From: Hymenobacter psoromatis
GTDB taxonomy: Bacteria > Bacteroidota > Bacteroidia > Cytophagales > Hymenobacteraceae
Assembly: GCA_001596155.1 (NCBI GenBank)
Contig: CP014771.1
Location: 2,542,001 to 2,606,000, forward strand
Length of the DNA: 64,000 nucleotides
Direction: 5' to 3'
Below are positions 26,059 through 35,602 of this stretch, piece after piece (within the stretch, counting starts at the first letter, position 1; each line of letters opens with the position of its first letter). Both the position numbers and the translations under genes were made by a program. The notes under the pieces were generated by a model. The model did no database searches. It was not told the DNA's origin and was given only the letters and a program-made list of their open reading frames with translations.

Positions 26059-28749
26059 ATGCGCTACCTGCTCTCCCTTTTCCTCCTCCTACTCACCACC
26101 GCCGCCGCCGTGGCCCAGCCTACGGCGCGGCAGTCCATTAACAGCAACTGGCTGTTCCGCAAAGGCGATGGCACCGATTTCAGCAAAAGCCCGCCGACGG
26201 CGGCCGGCTGGGAGCCGGTGAGCCTGCCCCACACCTGGAACGCCCAGGATGCCTTCGACGACGTGCCGGGCTACTACCGGGGCGCGGGCTGGTACCAGAA
26301 AACGCTTTTTGTGCCCGCCGGGCCGGCCGGCCGGCGCGTGTACCTGGAATTTGAGGGAGCCAACCAGGTGGCCGAGGTGTACGTGAACGGCCAGAAGGCT
26401 GGCGAGCACCGGGGCGGCTACACGGCCTTTCGGGTGCCGATTGAGAAGCTGCTGAAGCCTGATGCGGCGGCCGGCAATGAGGTGCTGGTGAAGGTGGACA
26501 ACAGCTACAACGCCGACATAGCGCCGCTCACGGCCGACTTCACTTTTTACGGCGGGCTCTACCGCGAAGCCTCTTTGCTAACGGCCGGGCCGGTGCATTT
26601 TGACCTCGATAACTACGCCAGCGGCGGCATTTTTCTTACTACCCCCCGCGTGTCGGCCGAAGCCGCTGAGGTGGTGGCCAAGGCCACGCTCGTGAACGAT
26701 GGCCGCGCCCCGCGCCGGGTGGTGCTCACGCAGCAGTTGCTCGATTCGGCCGGGCGGGTGGTGGCCCGGCAGCAAAGCCGCCTCACGCTGGCGGCCGGCA
26801 CGCCCCAGACGGTGGCCCAGACGTTTCGGCTGGCGCGGCCCCGGCTGTGGTCGCCGGCCCGGCCGTATCGCTACCGGGTGGTTTCGACCATTGCGGAGGC
26901 TAATACGGTGCTTGATGAGGCCAGCAACCCGCTGGGGCTGCGTTGGTTTCGGTTCGATGCCGCAGAGGGTTTTTTTCTTAACGGTCAGCACCTCAAGCTG
27001 ATGGGAACCAGTCGGCACCAGGACTACGCCGGCCTGGGCAACGCCGTGCCCAAGGCGCTGGCCGTGCGCGACGTGGAGTTGCTCAAAGAAATGGGCGGCA
27101 ATTTTCTGCGCGTGGCCCACTACCCGCAGGACCCCGCCGTGCTGCTGGCCTGTGACCGGCTGGGCATTCTGGTGTCGGAGGAAATTCCGGTGGTGAACCA
27201 GATTACGGAGTCGGCGGCGTTTTTTCAGAACTGCAAAACCATGCAGACCGAGATGATTCGCCAGGGATTTAATCACCCCTGCGTGGTGCTGTGGACCTAC
27301 ATGAACGAGGTGCTACTTTCCTTCCGGGGCCGCGACGTGAACGATGCCAAAAACCTGGCCTACCTGGCCCAGGTGGCGCGGCTGGCCCAGGAGCTGGACG
27401 ACCTCAGCCACCGCGAGGACCCCAGCCGCCCCACGATGATAGCCATGCACGGCGACTTTAAGCTCTACCGCAAGGCGGGCCTAACGGATATTCCACAGGT
27501 AATTGGCTGGAACCTGTATAATGGCTGGTACTCGGCCGATTTTGAGGGTCTTGATAAATTCCTGGATACTCACCGCCGCGAATTACCCGACAAGGCGCTC
27601 CTCATTTCGGAGTTTGGGGCCGATGCCGACGTGCGCCTGCACGCCCAAAACCCCGTGCGCTTCGACAAGACACCCGAGTACGCGGTGCGCTACCACCAGT
27701 ATTTTTCGCAGGCTATTCTGAGCCGGCCGTTTGTGGCGGGCGGTGCCATCTGGAACCTGGCCAACTTCGGCTCCGAGGGCCGGCAGGAGGCCACGCCGCA
27801 CGTCAACGCCAAGGGCTTGCTCACTTTTGACCGCCAACCCAAGGCTGACTACCTGTTTTACCAGGCGCGCCTGCTCACGCGGCCGTTCGTGCGCATCGGC
27901 TCGCGCGACTGGACGCTGCGCAGCGGCGTGGCCGCCGCCGCCGACTCGCTGTTCTGCGCCCAAACCGTGGACGTGTACACCAACCAGCCCACCGCCACGC
28001 TGCTGCTCAACGGGCGGCCCCTGGGCACTCACGCCGCTGAGGGGGGGGTAGCAAGTTTCCGCGTGCCTTTCACCAACGGCCTTAACCAGTTGGCAGCCAA
28101 CACGCCTACCCCCGGCCCGGCCGGCCACGACGAGGTGGACGTGCAGTTTCAGCTCGTGCCGCTCGACTTGCAATCCCGCGCCCTGCCCTTTCAGGAATTG
28201 AACGTGAGCCTGGGTGACCAGCGCACTTTCACCGACCCGCCGCGCCGGCAGGTGTGGCTGCCCGAGCAGGCTTACCGGCCCGGCGGCTGGGGCTACGTGG
28301 GCGGCCGGGTATTCGTGCAGGCCAACACCAGCCGCGTCAGCTACGGCTCCGACCGCGACATTCTAGGCACGGATTACGACCCCATTTTTGAAACTCAGCG
28401 CATTGGCATTGAGCAATTTAAGGCCGACGTGCCGGCCGGCGACTACGACGTGACGCTGCACTTTGCCGAGCTGCAATACCTACCCACCGCCGAGAAGCTG
28501 GCCTACAACCTCGACAAGGCCGCCGCCGCCGGCACCGCCGCGGCTGCTCCTAGCCAGCGCAGCTTCGGGGTGCGAGCCAATGGCCGACTGTTGCTGCCCG
28601 ACATCAGCCCCGCCACCGGGCTGCTGCCCCAAACCGCTCTGAGCCAGACGGTGCGCGTGACGGTGGCCGCCGGCCAGGGGCTGACCCTGGACTTTGTGCC
28701 CCACCAGGGCGAGGCCGTGCTCAACGGCATCCAGCTGCGGCGGCGCTGA
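26059..28749 (+). CDS. GH2 glycoside hydrolase with C-terminal malectin-like domain
   Basis: The 896-residue protein has a signal peptide (LLLLTTAAAVAQ), a GH2 sugar-binding domain (NWLFRKGD to about 190), an immunoglobulin-like domain, and a TIM barrel. Catalytic residues are Glu417 (WTYMNEV, acid/base) and Glu518 (LISEFGAD, nucleophile). The last 170 residues (VNVSLGDQRTF-like start, GDYDVTLHFAE) resemble malectin or a CBM57-type module. The activity could be beta-galactosidase or beta-glucuronidase; the neighbours favour a uronate-bearing target. It carries a GGGGGTAG word in frame near residue 663. Confidence 0.9.
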   Translation: MRYLLSLFLLLLTTAAAVAQPTARQSINSNWLFRKGDGTDFSKSPPTAAGWEPVSLPHTWNAQDAFDDVPGYYRGAGWYQKTLFVPAGPAGRRVYLEFEGANQVAEVYVNGQKAGEHRGGYTAFRVPIEKLLKPDAAAGNEVLVKVDNSYNADIAPLTADFTFYGGLYREASLLTAGPVHFDLDNYASGGIFLTTPRVSAEAAEVVAKATLVNDGRAPRRVVLTQQLLDSAGRVVARQQSRLTLAAGTPQTVAQTFRLARPRLWSPARPYRYRVVSTIAEANTVLDEASNPLGLRWFRFDAAEGFFLNGQHLKLMGTSRHQDYAGLGNAVPKALAVRDVELLKEMGGNFLRVAHYPQDPAVLLACDRLGILVSEEIPVVNQITESAAFFQNCKTMQTEMIRQGFNHPCVVLWTYMNEVLLSFRGRDVNDAKNLAYLAQVARLAQELDDLSHREDPSRPTMIAMHGDFKLYRKAGLTDIPQVIGWNLYNGWYSADFEGLDKFLDTHRRELPDKALLISEFGADADVRLHAQNPVRFDKTPEYAVRYHQYFSQAILSRPFVAGGAIWNLANFGSEGRQEATPHVNAKGLLTFDRQPKADYLFYQARLLTRPFVRIGSRDWTLRSGVAAAADSLFCAQTVDVYTNQPTATLLLNGRPLGTHAAEGGVASFRVPFTNGLNQLAANTPTPGPAGHDEVDVQFQLVPLDLQSRALPFQELNVSLGDQRTFTDPPRRQVWLPEQAYRPGGWGYVGGRVFVQANTSRVSYGSDRDILGTDYDPIFETQRIGIEQFKADVPAGDYDVTLHFAELQYLPTAEKLAYNLDKAAAAGTAAAAPSQRSFGVRANGRLLLPDISPATGLLPQTALSQTVRVTVAAGQGLTLDFVPHQGEAVLNGIQLRRR

Positions 28750-28783
28750 GGCAGCCGGCTTCCCTACCCCCCTTTTCCCGCCC

Positions 28784-29860
28784 ATGAAACCCGTCAACCT
28801 GAAAGCGCTGGCCCAGCAGCTGAACCTGTCGATTGCTACGGTGTCGCGGGCGCTCAACGACAGCTACGATATATCGCAGGCCACTAAGGAACGGGTGCGC
28901 CGGCTGGCCGCGCAGCTCAACTACGTGCCCAACCCGCACGCCAGCAGCCTGCGCCGCAACCGCAGCAATACCATTGGAGTCGTCATTCCAGAGATTACCA
29001 ACTCGTTTTTTTCGCTGGTTCTGAACGGGATAGAGGACGTGGCGCGGCGGCAGCACTACCACGTGCTGATTTACCTGACCCACGACGACGGGCAGCGCGA
29101 GGCCGCCGCTGTGGAGCTGCTGGCCAGCGGGCGCGTCGATGGCGTGCTGCTGTCGGCGGCCGGGGCGGCGGCCGGCCCGGCCAGCGCGCGCCAGCTGGTG
29201 GAGCGCGGCATCCCGCTGGTGCTGTTTGATAGAATATACGCGGGGCTGGACGTGGCCTGCGTGACCACCGACGACTACGCCAGCGCCCACGCCGCCACCC
29301 GGCACCTGCTGCAAGCGGGCTGCCGCACGGTGGCGCATTTTACCCTGGCCGGGCAGCTGTCGGTGGGCACCGAGCGGCAGCGCGGCTACCGCGCCGCCCT
29401 GCTGGAAGCGGGCCGGGGGCCGGGGCAGGCCGTGGAATTGGCCAGCAGCGGCTACGGCCCCGAAAGCCAGGCCGCCATTGAAGCGCTGCTGCGGCAGCGG
29501 CCCGACGTGGACGGCATTTTTGCGGCCGTGGAGAGCCTGGCCCTGAGCAGCTACCAGGCCTGCCAGCGGCTGGGGCTAGCTATTCCGGCTGATATTAAGC
29601 TCATTAGCTTCTCTAACTCGCCCGTGCTGCCGCTGCTCACGCCGGCCCTGAGCACCGTGACGCAGCCGGCCTTTCAGATGGGGCAGGCGGCGGCCGAGCG
29701 GGTATTTCGGGCCATTGCCACCGGCCGCCCCGCCCGCGCCGACCAAAGTCTGGAGCTGCGGTCGGAGCTGGTGGGGCGGGCCTCCACGCGGGGCGGACCG
29801 GCGCCCGGCCGCGTAAACGATTACGTGAATAAACCGTTGGCTTACATTATCAATAGCTAG
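28784..29860 (+). CDS. LacI-family transcriptional regulator
   Basis: The 358-residue protein starts MKPVNLKALAQQLNLSIATVSRALNDSYDIS, a standard LacI helix-turn-helix, and continues into the effector-binding domain (NTIGVVIPEITNSFFSLV). Unlike the regulator at 9463-10641 it has no zinc ribbon. It follows the GH2 gene by 34 bp on the same strand and probably responds to a sugar released by the locus. A CCCTACCCCCC word sits just upstream of the ATG. The 29861-30051 gap after it shows no gene. Confidence 0.92.
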   Translation: MKPVNLKALAQQLNLSIATVSRALNDSYDISQATKERVRRLAAQLNYVPNPHASSLRRNRSNTIGVVIPEITNSFFSLVLNGIEDVARRQHYHVLIYLTHDDGQREAAAVELLASGRVDGVLLSAAGAAAGPASARQLVERGIPLVLFDRIYAGLDVACVTTDDYASAHAATRHLLQAGCRTVAHFTLAGQLSVGTERQRGYRAALLEAGRGPGQAVELASSGYGPESQAAIEALLRQRPDVDGIFAAVESLALSSYQACQRLGLAIPADIKLISFSNSPVLPLLTPALSTVTQPAFQMGQAAAERVFRAIATGRPARADQSLELRSELVGRASTRGGPAPGRVNDYVNKPLAYIINS

Positions 29861-30051
29861 CCCGCAGCCCGACCTTAGACTTATAGAATAACCCTGGCCC
29901 GCATCGGGCCGGTGGCTACTCTCCCGCGCCGGCCGCCCCAGGCTGGCTTTTACTTCCCGGCTGTTTTTTCAGCGCCCGCTATTGGCCGGGCCAGGCCGCG
30001 CTTTGCCCGCTGGCCACTTCCTCTCGCGTTCACTTTTCCCACCCATTTTTT

Positions 30052-30951
30052 ATGTTGCAACGATACCTTCGACTAGCCAGCTGGTGGGCGGCCGGCCTGC
30101 TACTAGCCGGCCCCGCCGCCGCCCAAACCACCCAGACCCTCACGCCCAGCGACGACGCCTACGTGCTAACGGGCAGCACCGTGCTGCAAAACACCAACTA
30201 CAACAACGAGACCCGCGTAGCCGTGAAGCGCACCACCAGCGGGACGGCGAACCGCAACGGGTACCTGAAATTCAACGTGACGCCCACCAACCCGAGCCAG
30301 ATTAGCACGGCTATCCTACAGGTGTGGTGCTACAAGATATCGTCGACGACGCCTTCGGAAGTGACGGTGAGCGCCACGGGCAACGGCTGGACGGAGGGGG
30401 CCATTACCTACGCCAACGCGCCGGCGCTGGGCGCAAGCCAGGGCAGCAGCGCGGTCACGGTGGGAGCCTACACCAGCATCGACGTGACGAACTACGTGCG
30501 GGCTAGCTTTCCGGCCGGCACCACCACCGCCGACATCTCCTTCGGCCTGAGCGACGTGCTGAACAGCGGCAATCTGATTGAATTTTACTCGAAAGAATTC
30601 GGCAGCAACCCGCCCCAGCTGCAGATTGTGACCCAGGCCACCCCCGTGACGCCGCCCTCTTCTCTCACCGGCACCTACTACGTGGATGCCACGGGCGGCT
30701 CGGATGCCAACACCGGCCTGAGCGCCACGGCGGCCCGGCAAACGCTGACCCAGGTGAGCGCCCAGACCTTCGGGCCGGGGGCGCACATTCTGTTCAAGGC
30801 CGGGCAGCGCTTTAGTGGCGTGCTGTTCGCGGGCGGCTCGGGCACGGCGGCCGCGCCCATTGTGGTAGACCAGTATGGCACCGGGGCGCGGCCCGCGCTC
30901 GATGGCAACGGCACCAGCTACACGCTGCGGCTCGATAACCAGCAGTATTAG
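30052..30951 (+). CDS. N-terminal piece: signal peptide, DNRLRE domain, start of beta-helix
   Basis: This 299-residue piece ends at the TAG. It has a signal peptide (WWAAGLLLAGPAAAQ) and a DNRLRE/CBM96-like beta-sandwich (ASDDAYVLTGSTVLQNTNYNN-type opening to about 205). A TYYVDATGGSDANTGLS stretch then opens the parallel beta-helix. If translated alone it would be exported without the C-terminal sorting domain, so it could not use the T9SS. Confidence 0.7.
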   Translation: MLQRYLRLASWWAAGLLLAGPAAAQTTQTLTPSDDAYVLTGSTVLQNTNYNNETRVAVKRTTSGTANRNGYLKFNVTPTNPSQISTAILQVWCYKISSTTPSEVTVSATGNGWTEGAITYANAPALGASQGSSAVTVGAYTSIDVTNYVRASFPAGTTTADISFGLSDVLNSGNLIEFYSKEFGSNPPQLQIVTQATPVTPPSSLTGTYYVDATGGSDANTGLSATAARQTLTQVSAQTFGPGAHILFKAGQRFSGVLFAGGSGTAAAPIVVDQYGTGARPALDGNGTSYTLRLDNQQY

Positions 30952-31002
30952 GAAGTCAATAATCTGGAAATCACCAACTACAACGCTACCGAAGAAGGCG
31001 GT

Positions 31003-33759
31003 ATGACCCTGGCCCAGTGGGAGGCCAACAACGTGAGCCAGTGGGCCAACGCTACCCAGCCGACGGCACAGTACGCCGTGACCCGCACCAAGAAATTCGG
31101 CATTCTGGTAACGGCCCAGGACCAGGGCGCGGTGCATCACCTGCACTTCGTGAACATTAACATGCACGGCATCAACGGCTTTATCGATAATAGCGTGGAT
31201 GACAGCAAGTTCAACGGCGGCATGTTTTTCGACATTGGCGGCAGCACGACCCCTACTTATTTCGACGACCTGCTGGTGCAGGGCTGCCGCATTGCCGACA
31301 TTGACCGCACCGGCGTGTCGAACCGCTCGACCTGGACCAACCGCACTGTGAACAGCAGCGTAAACTGGACCCCCACGCTCAATTACGTGCTGCGCAACAA
31401 CACGTTTGAGCGCACCGGCGCCCAGGGCCTGATTGTGCGCGACTCGAAAAACCCGCTCATCGAGCACAACCTGTTTGACCACTGCTCCGTCAAAACCTCG
31501 GGCAACGCGTGCTTCAACTTCGACACCGACGGGGCCTTGTGGCAGTTCAACGAGTCGCGCTTTACCCGCGCCAACGTGGGCGACACCGATGCCGGTGGTA
31601 TCGACAGCGACTTCAAGAGCAAGGGCACCATTATGCAGTATAACTACCTGCACGACAACGACTACGGCCTGCTGATAACCGGCGGCGCCGGCGCGTTCAA
31701 CGACAGCACTATCCTGCGCTACAATATTCTGGAGCGCAACGGCCTGGTGGCGCAGAACAGCAGCGACGGCAAGTACCAGATAAAGGTGTCGGGCACGGCC
31801 ACGCGCACCATCGTTCACAACAACGTTTTCTACGTCGACTCGACCCAAACCGGCACCAAGCCCACGCTGCACAAGCAGTTCACCGACTGGCCCGACCAGA
31901 CGAGCTACTACAACAACGTGTTTTACCTGCTGGGCCCATCGCCCACCTTCGACCTGGGGGGTAGCACGAACAACCTATTTTCCAATAACCTGTACTACGG
32001 CAGCCCCATCGTAAACAAGCCGGTGGACGCGTACGCCGTGAATGGCAACCCCGACATGGTGGCCCCCGGCACCGGCCCCAACGGCTACAAGCTGCAACCC
32101 GGCTCGTCGGCCATTGCCAAGGGCAAGCTCATCCCGACGATACCGGCCCTAGACTATTTTCAGAACCCCATTAACCAGGCCAATGCCATCGACATTGGGG
32201 CGCAGCAGTTTTCGAGCGTGCCGCCGCCCGTGGCCCCGCCCGCGCTCATACCGCAGCAGATTTTTGGTATCGAGGATGCCCACGTGGAGGGCGGCACCTC
32301 GACCAATACCAACTTCGGCACCGCGGCCATTCTGCGGGTGAAAAACAACCCGACCAGTGCGGTAGCTACTCGCCAGAGCTATATTAAATACGACCTGAGC
32401 GGCGTGACCAACCCCGCGGCCATCGTGAGCGTGCAGCTGGTGGTGAACAGCACCGTGAACCCCACCGGCACCATTCCGCTGAGCGTATTTGCCGTGAACG
32501 ACGATACGTGGCACGAGAACACGATTACCGATGCCAACCAGCCTGGCCGCAATGCCTACGTAACCACCCTGGTGGCCAGCGGCAACATGACCAACCCCAA
32601 GCAGTTTTCGGTCGATATCACCAACTACGCGCTCAGCCAGCTCAACGGCGACAAAACGCTGTCGCTGGTGCTGGCCGACACCACGGGCAGCAGCGTGCTG
32701 GCCAACGTGGTGAGCAGGGAGGGGGTAGCGACGCTGCAACACTACTTACTATTCACCACGCGCGGCACCATTGCCCCGCCGCCCGTGGCCAAGAGCAAGT
32801 TCGACATTTACCTGCTCATCGGGCAGTCGAACATGGCCGGCCGGGCCGAGATTAGCGCAGCCGACCGCGATTCGCTGCAAAACGTGCTGCTCTTCACCGG
32901 CACGAGCTGGGAGAAGGCCACCAACCCGCTCAATAAATACTCGACCGTGCGCGAGGCGCTGAATATTCAGCTGCTGGGGCCGGGCTACACCTTTGGGCGC
33001 AAGCTGGCGGCCCGTATGGGCCAGACCATCGGGCTGGTGGTGAACGCGCGGGGCAGCACCAGCATCTCGCAGTGGCAGAAAGGCTACAGCGGCGCCAACG
33101 ACTTCGACCTCTACGAGCAAGCCGTGGCCCAGCTGCGCAAGGTGCAGGGCCAGGGCACGTTTAAGGGCATTATCTGGCACCAGGGCGAGTCGGACCAGTC
33201 GAACTCGGGCGCCTACCTGGCCAAGTTTCAGCAGCTGGTAACCAACCTGCGCCAGGACCTGGGCGCCAACGTCCCGATAGTAGCTGGTGAGCTGGGCAAG
33301 TGGCGCACCTCGTCGGTAAATCTGAACGCCGTGATTCAGAGCATTCCGGCCAACGTGACTAATGGCTACTACGTGACGGCCGACGGCCTCACGCCTCTCA
33401 ACGGCGACCTGACCGAGCCGCACTTCGACGGGCTCAGCCAGCACATCCTGGGTGAGCGCTACGCCGACCGTATCGCGTCCGTGGTGTATAATCTGGTGCT
33501 CGCGGCTACCCCCTCTGCCGCCGCCGCCCAGGTGCAGGCCTACCCCTCGCCCACGCACGGCCTGCTATCGATAGTGCGCCCCGCTGGCACCCCGGCCACT
33601 ACCGCTACCCTACTCAATACCCTGGGCCAGGTGGTGCGCACGCTGCCCCTACCCACCCCCGAAACTACCGTGGAGCTGGGCGGCCTGGCCCCCGGCATCT
33701 ACACCCTGCGCCTGACCCTGGGCGGCCAGCCGGTGGCCCGCCGTATAGTGCTGGAATAA
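31003..33759 (+). CDS. C-terminal piece: beta-helix, DNRLRE domain, acetylesterase, T9SS sorting domain
   Basis: This frame follows the TAG and has its first internal ATG at 31003. It carries beta-helix rungs (NYVLRNNTFERTG; GLIVRDSKNPLIEHNLF) and a second DNRLRE-like domain (EDAHVEGGTSTNTNFGT). An SGNH esterase follows with LLIGQSNMAGR, IIWHQGESDQ and EPHFDG, like the enzyme at 23573-24427. The C-terminal 80 residues (YPSPTHGLLSI, then GLAPGIYTLRL) are a type A T9SS sorting domain. It lacks a signal peptide, so on its own it would stay in the cytoplasm. Confidence 0.75.
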   Translation: MTLAQWEANNVSQWANATQPTAQYAVTRTKKFGILVTAQDQGAVHHLHFVNINMHGINGFIDNSVDDSKFNGGMFFDIGGSTTPTYFDDLLVQGCRIADIDRTGVSNRSTWTNRTVNSSVNWTPTLNYVLRNNTFERTGAQGLIVRDSKNPLIEHNLFDHCSVKTSGNACFNFDTDGALWQFNESRFTRANVGDTDAGGIDSDFKSKGTIMQYNYLHDNDYGLLITGGAGAFNDSTILRYNILERNGLVAQNSSDGKYQIKVSGTATRTIVHNNVFYVDSTQTGTKPTLHKQFTDWPDQTSYYNNVFYLLGPSPTFDLGGSTNNLFSNNLYYGSPIVNKPVDAYAVNGNPDMVAPGTGPNGYKLQPGSSAIAKGKLIPTIPALDYFQNPINQANAIDIGAQQFSSVPPPVAPPALIPQQIFGIEDAHVEGGTSTNTNFGTAAILRVKNNPTSAVATRQSYIKYDLSGVTNPAAIVSVQLVVNSTVNPTGTIPLSVFAVNDDTWHENTITDANQPGRNAYVTTLVASGNMTNPKQFSVDITNYALSQLNGDKTLSLVLADTTGSSVLANVVSREGVATLQHYLLFTTRGTIAPPPVAKSKFDIYLLIGQSNMAGRAEISAADRDSLQNVLLFTGTSWEKATNPLNKYSTVREALNIQLLGPGYTFGRKLAARMGQTIGLVVNARGSTSISQWQKGYSGANDFDLYEQAVAQLRKVQGQGTFKGIIWHQGESDQSNSGAYLAKFQQLVTNLRQDLGANVPIVAGELGKWRTSSVNLNAVIQSIPANVTNGYYVTADGLTPLNGDLTEPHFDGLSQHILGERYADRIASVVYNLVLAATPSAAAAQVQAYPSPTHGLLSIVRPAGTPATTATLLNTLGQVVRTLPLPTPETTVELGGLAPGIYTLRLTLGGQPVARRIVLE

Positions 33760-33767
33760 ACCTGAGA

Positions 33768-33804
33768 CACCAGGGAGCCGGTGGCTCCGGCTCCCTGGTG
33801 TTTT
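33768..33804 (+). terminator. Rho-independent terminator after the polysaccharide locus
   Basis: Arms CACCAGGGAGCCGG (33768-33781) and its exact complement (33787-33800) enclose a 5-nt loop and are followed by TTTT. The following 33805-34020 is AT-rich and holds no gene that I can see. Confidence 0.9.
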
Positions 33805-34020
33805 GGTGGGGTTGTCCTGATATTATAAGGCCATTTTTTAAAGTATAAAAGCTGAACGCAACGACTAATTACACTACGTTACTTCACAATCTTTACACTA
33901 TAAGAAAAAATTGCAAAATAATTTTACTGATACAAGGGTATTTTGCTTCAGCTAAAACAATACCTTCTATTGACAAGATTATAAGGCTACAGCTGACATT
34001 TAACTTGTGTCCTCGCTCGC

Positions 34021-35595
34021 TTACGCAGAAAAAGCTACTCGGAAATAATGGTCAATTTCCAGGCGTATAGTTTCGTCTGGTTTACCTAAAAGTACACTCT
34101 GACGGTATTGCTGATATAGAAAAACTATATCAGCAACCTGCTTCTTAGCTAAATAGGTTATGTCAAGCATGAGTGCTTTATTCAAATCATTTGGCTCAAA
34201 TTTTTCTAACCCATTTCCGTATTCGCGTCGGTTATCTGCAAAAATTTCACGCGCTATATCCGTCAATAAATAGGCCATCACGAGTTCAACTCGTGATTGG
34301 TAAATGGGATTCAAGTAAACGCTATGAAATGTTGTTAAATTTTGCGTATTAGTTTCATTTCTCACGAAACGCAAACCACCTCTATTAAATACCGTTACCC
34401 ATATTGGGGATGGTAATCTATTTTCTGGACGGTGCCAAATCTTACGATGAGCTGGCAAATGCTTCTTCGATACGCCTCGTTGCTCACCTTCATTTAAGTA
34501 GTTTTGGGCTTCTTCTCCAGCGTCAGCTTTAACATTGAGTAGGTATATCGTTTTGTCGGCCGTAATTAGAGCTGAAAGAGTTTCAGTGGTAAAGAAGCTG
34601 CTGGGCACATCGGCTGAACGAGTAACGCACAAGCTTAACGCCGTAGCTGGATTTAAGCCAAACCTTTTAGCTTTAGAAGCAGAGAATGTAAAATACTCAT
34701 TATCGCCGGTAGCAATCCCACGAGAAACCTTACAAACCATAGAAAAGGGCACCAACGGCTCGTAAATGGGTCTATCCGATTGACCCTGCTTATAGTATCG
34801 GCGCCACTTAATAGCAGGGTCCAAATCTTGTAAGGCAAATATTGAAGAGCCAAGATGTTCTGGGTCCCAATTAGCTAATACCTCTACAGAATCTAAGTTT
34901 GAAAATGCTACTTCAGGTTGTTCGACTTCCTCACGAAAGAATAATAGTACACACGTTGTAGTTAATGCATCTGAGAATACACTTCCTTGATAATCAACTA
35001 CTAGTACATGGCGTAAGCTGCCTTCTTGCATCAAGAATTGTTTTACAGCCACTCCATAATCAGAATTCAAAAATTCGGACGGTACGACAAACGCTGCTCG
35101 CCCACCTGCTTTTAGCTGGCGCAAAGCCTTTATTATAAAAAGCGTGTATATATTTGTAAAACCAGATAACTTAACCCCTGTTTCCAGTTCAATATGCCGA
35201 ATAATGGGTAGGTTATCGTAATCGTGAAATTTTAAGTAAGGTGGATTAGCAATAATGCCATCGTAACGTGCTGAGGGGTCACTGCGCAAAAAATCCTCCT
35301 GATAAATTTCAAATTTTTCGCTCTTATGGCCTTCATGCTTTAGCCACTCTATAATTACCGGGTCTATATCGAAGCCTGTGAAGTGGCAATTTGGCACATA
35401 GCTCTGCACCGACCTGGCTAGAATGCCTGTTCCAATCGCTGGTTCAAGCACGTGCGTTGGCCGTATCGCTGTTACCCAACGAGCCATCATGTCAGCCACG
35501 GGTGGTGGTGTAAAGAACTGACCATATTGCTTGCGATGAGCCAGTGGAGTTCGAGCTAAATAAGATTCTTCTGGGGTGGATACGGACGCTTTCAA
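34021..35595 (-). CDS. N6-adenine DNA methyltransferase of a type II restriction-modification system
   Basis: The 524-residue protein has the gamma-class order of the Eco57I/TaqI type. YGQFFTPPPVADMM (motif X, about 24-37) comes first, then EPAIGTG (motif I, 51-57) and ANPPY (motif IV, 116-120), with a C-terminal target-recognition region. It methylates adenine to protect sites cut by the partner nuclease, whose gene ends 7 bp upstream on the same strand. Base composition is clearly more AT-rich than neighbouring genes, a sign of horizontal transfer. The recognition sequence is not readable from the protein. Confidence 0.9.
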   Translation of the reverse strand: MKASVSTPEESYLARTPLAHRKQYGQFFTPPPVADMMARWVTAIRPTHVLEPAIGTGILARSVQSYVPNCHFTGFDIDPVIIEWLKHEGHKSEKFEIYQEDFLRSDPSARYDGIIANPPYLKFHDYDNLPIIRHIELETGVKLSGFTNIYTLFIIKALRQLKAGGRAAFVVPSEFLNSDYGVAVKQFLMQEGSLRHVLVVDYQGSVFSDALTTTCVLLFFREEVEQPEVAFSNLDSVEVLANWDPEHLGSSIFALQDLDPAIKWRRYYKQGQSDRPIYEPLVPFSMVCKVSRGIATGDNEYFTFSASKAKRFGLNPATALSLCVTRSADVPSSFFTTETLSALITADKTIYLLNVKADAGEEAQNYLNEGEQRGVSKKHLPAHRKIWHRPENRLPSPIWVTVFNRGGLRFVRNETNTQNLTTFHSVYLNPIYQSRVELVMAYLLTDIAREIFADNRREYGNGLEKFEPNDLNKALMLDITYLAKKQVADIVFLYQQYRQSVLLGKPDETIRLEIDHYFRVAFSA

Positions 35596-35602
35596 TTGGA
35601 TT

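Larger units (their letters stand above)
30052..33759 (+). pseudogene. Giant secreted beta-helix/acetylesterase protein interrupted by an in-frame TAG
   Basis: One frame runs from ATG 30052 to TAA 33757-33759 (1235 residues) and is broken only by TAG at 30949-30951, codon 300. The surrounding peptide reads DNQQY-stop-EVNNLEITN. In beta-helix proteins this place usually carries Trp (YWEVNNL), so a single TGG-to-TAG change explains it. Reconstructed order: signal peptide, DNRLRE/CBM96-type domain, parallel beta-helix, second DNRLRE-type domain, SGNH acetylesterase, T9SS sorting domain. No other lesion is visible in the downstream 935 codons, which suggests a recent mutation, a sequencing error, or amber readthrough. 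Confidence 0.85.
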
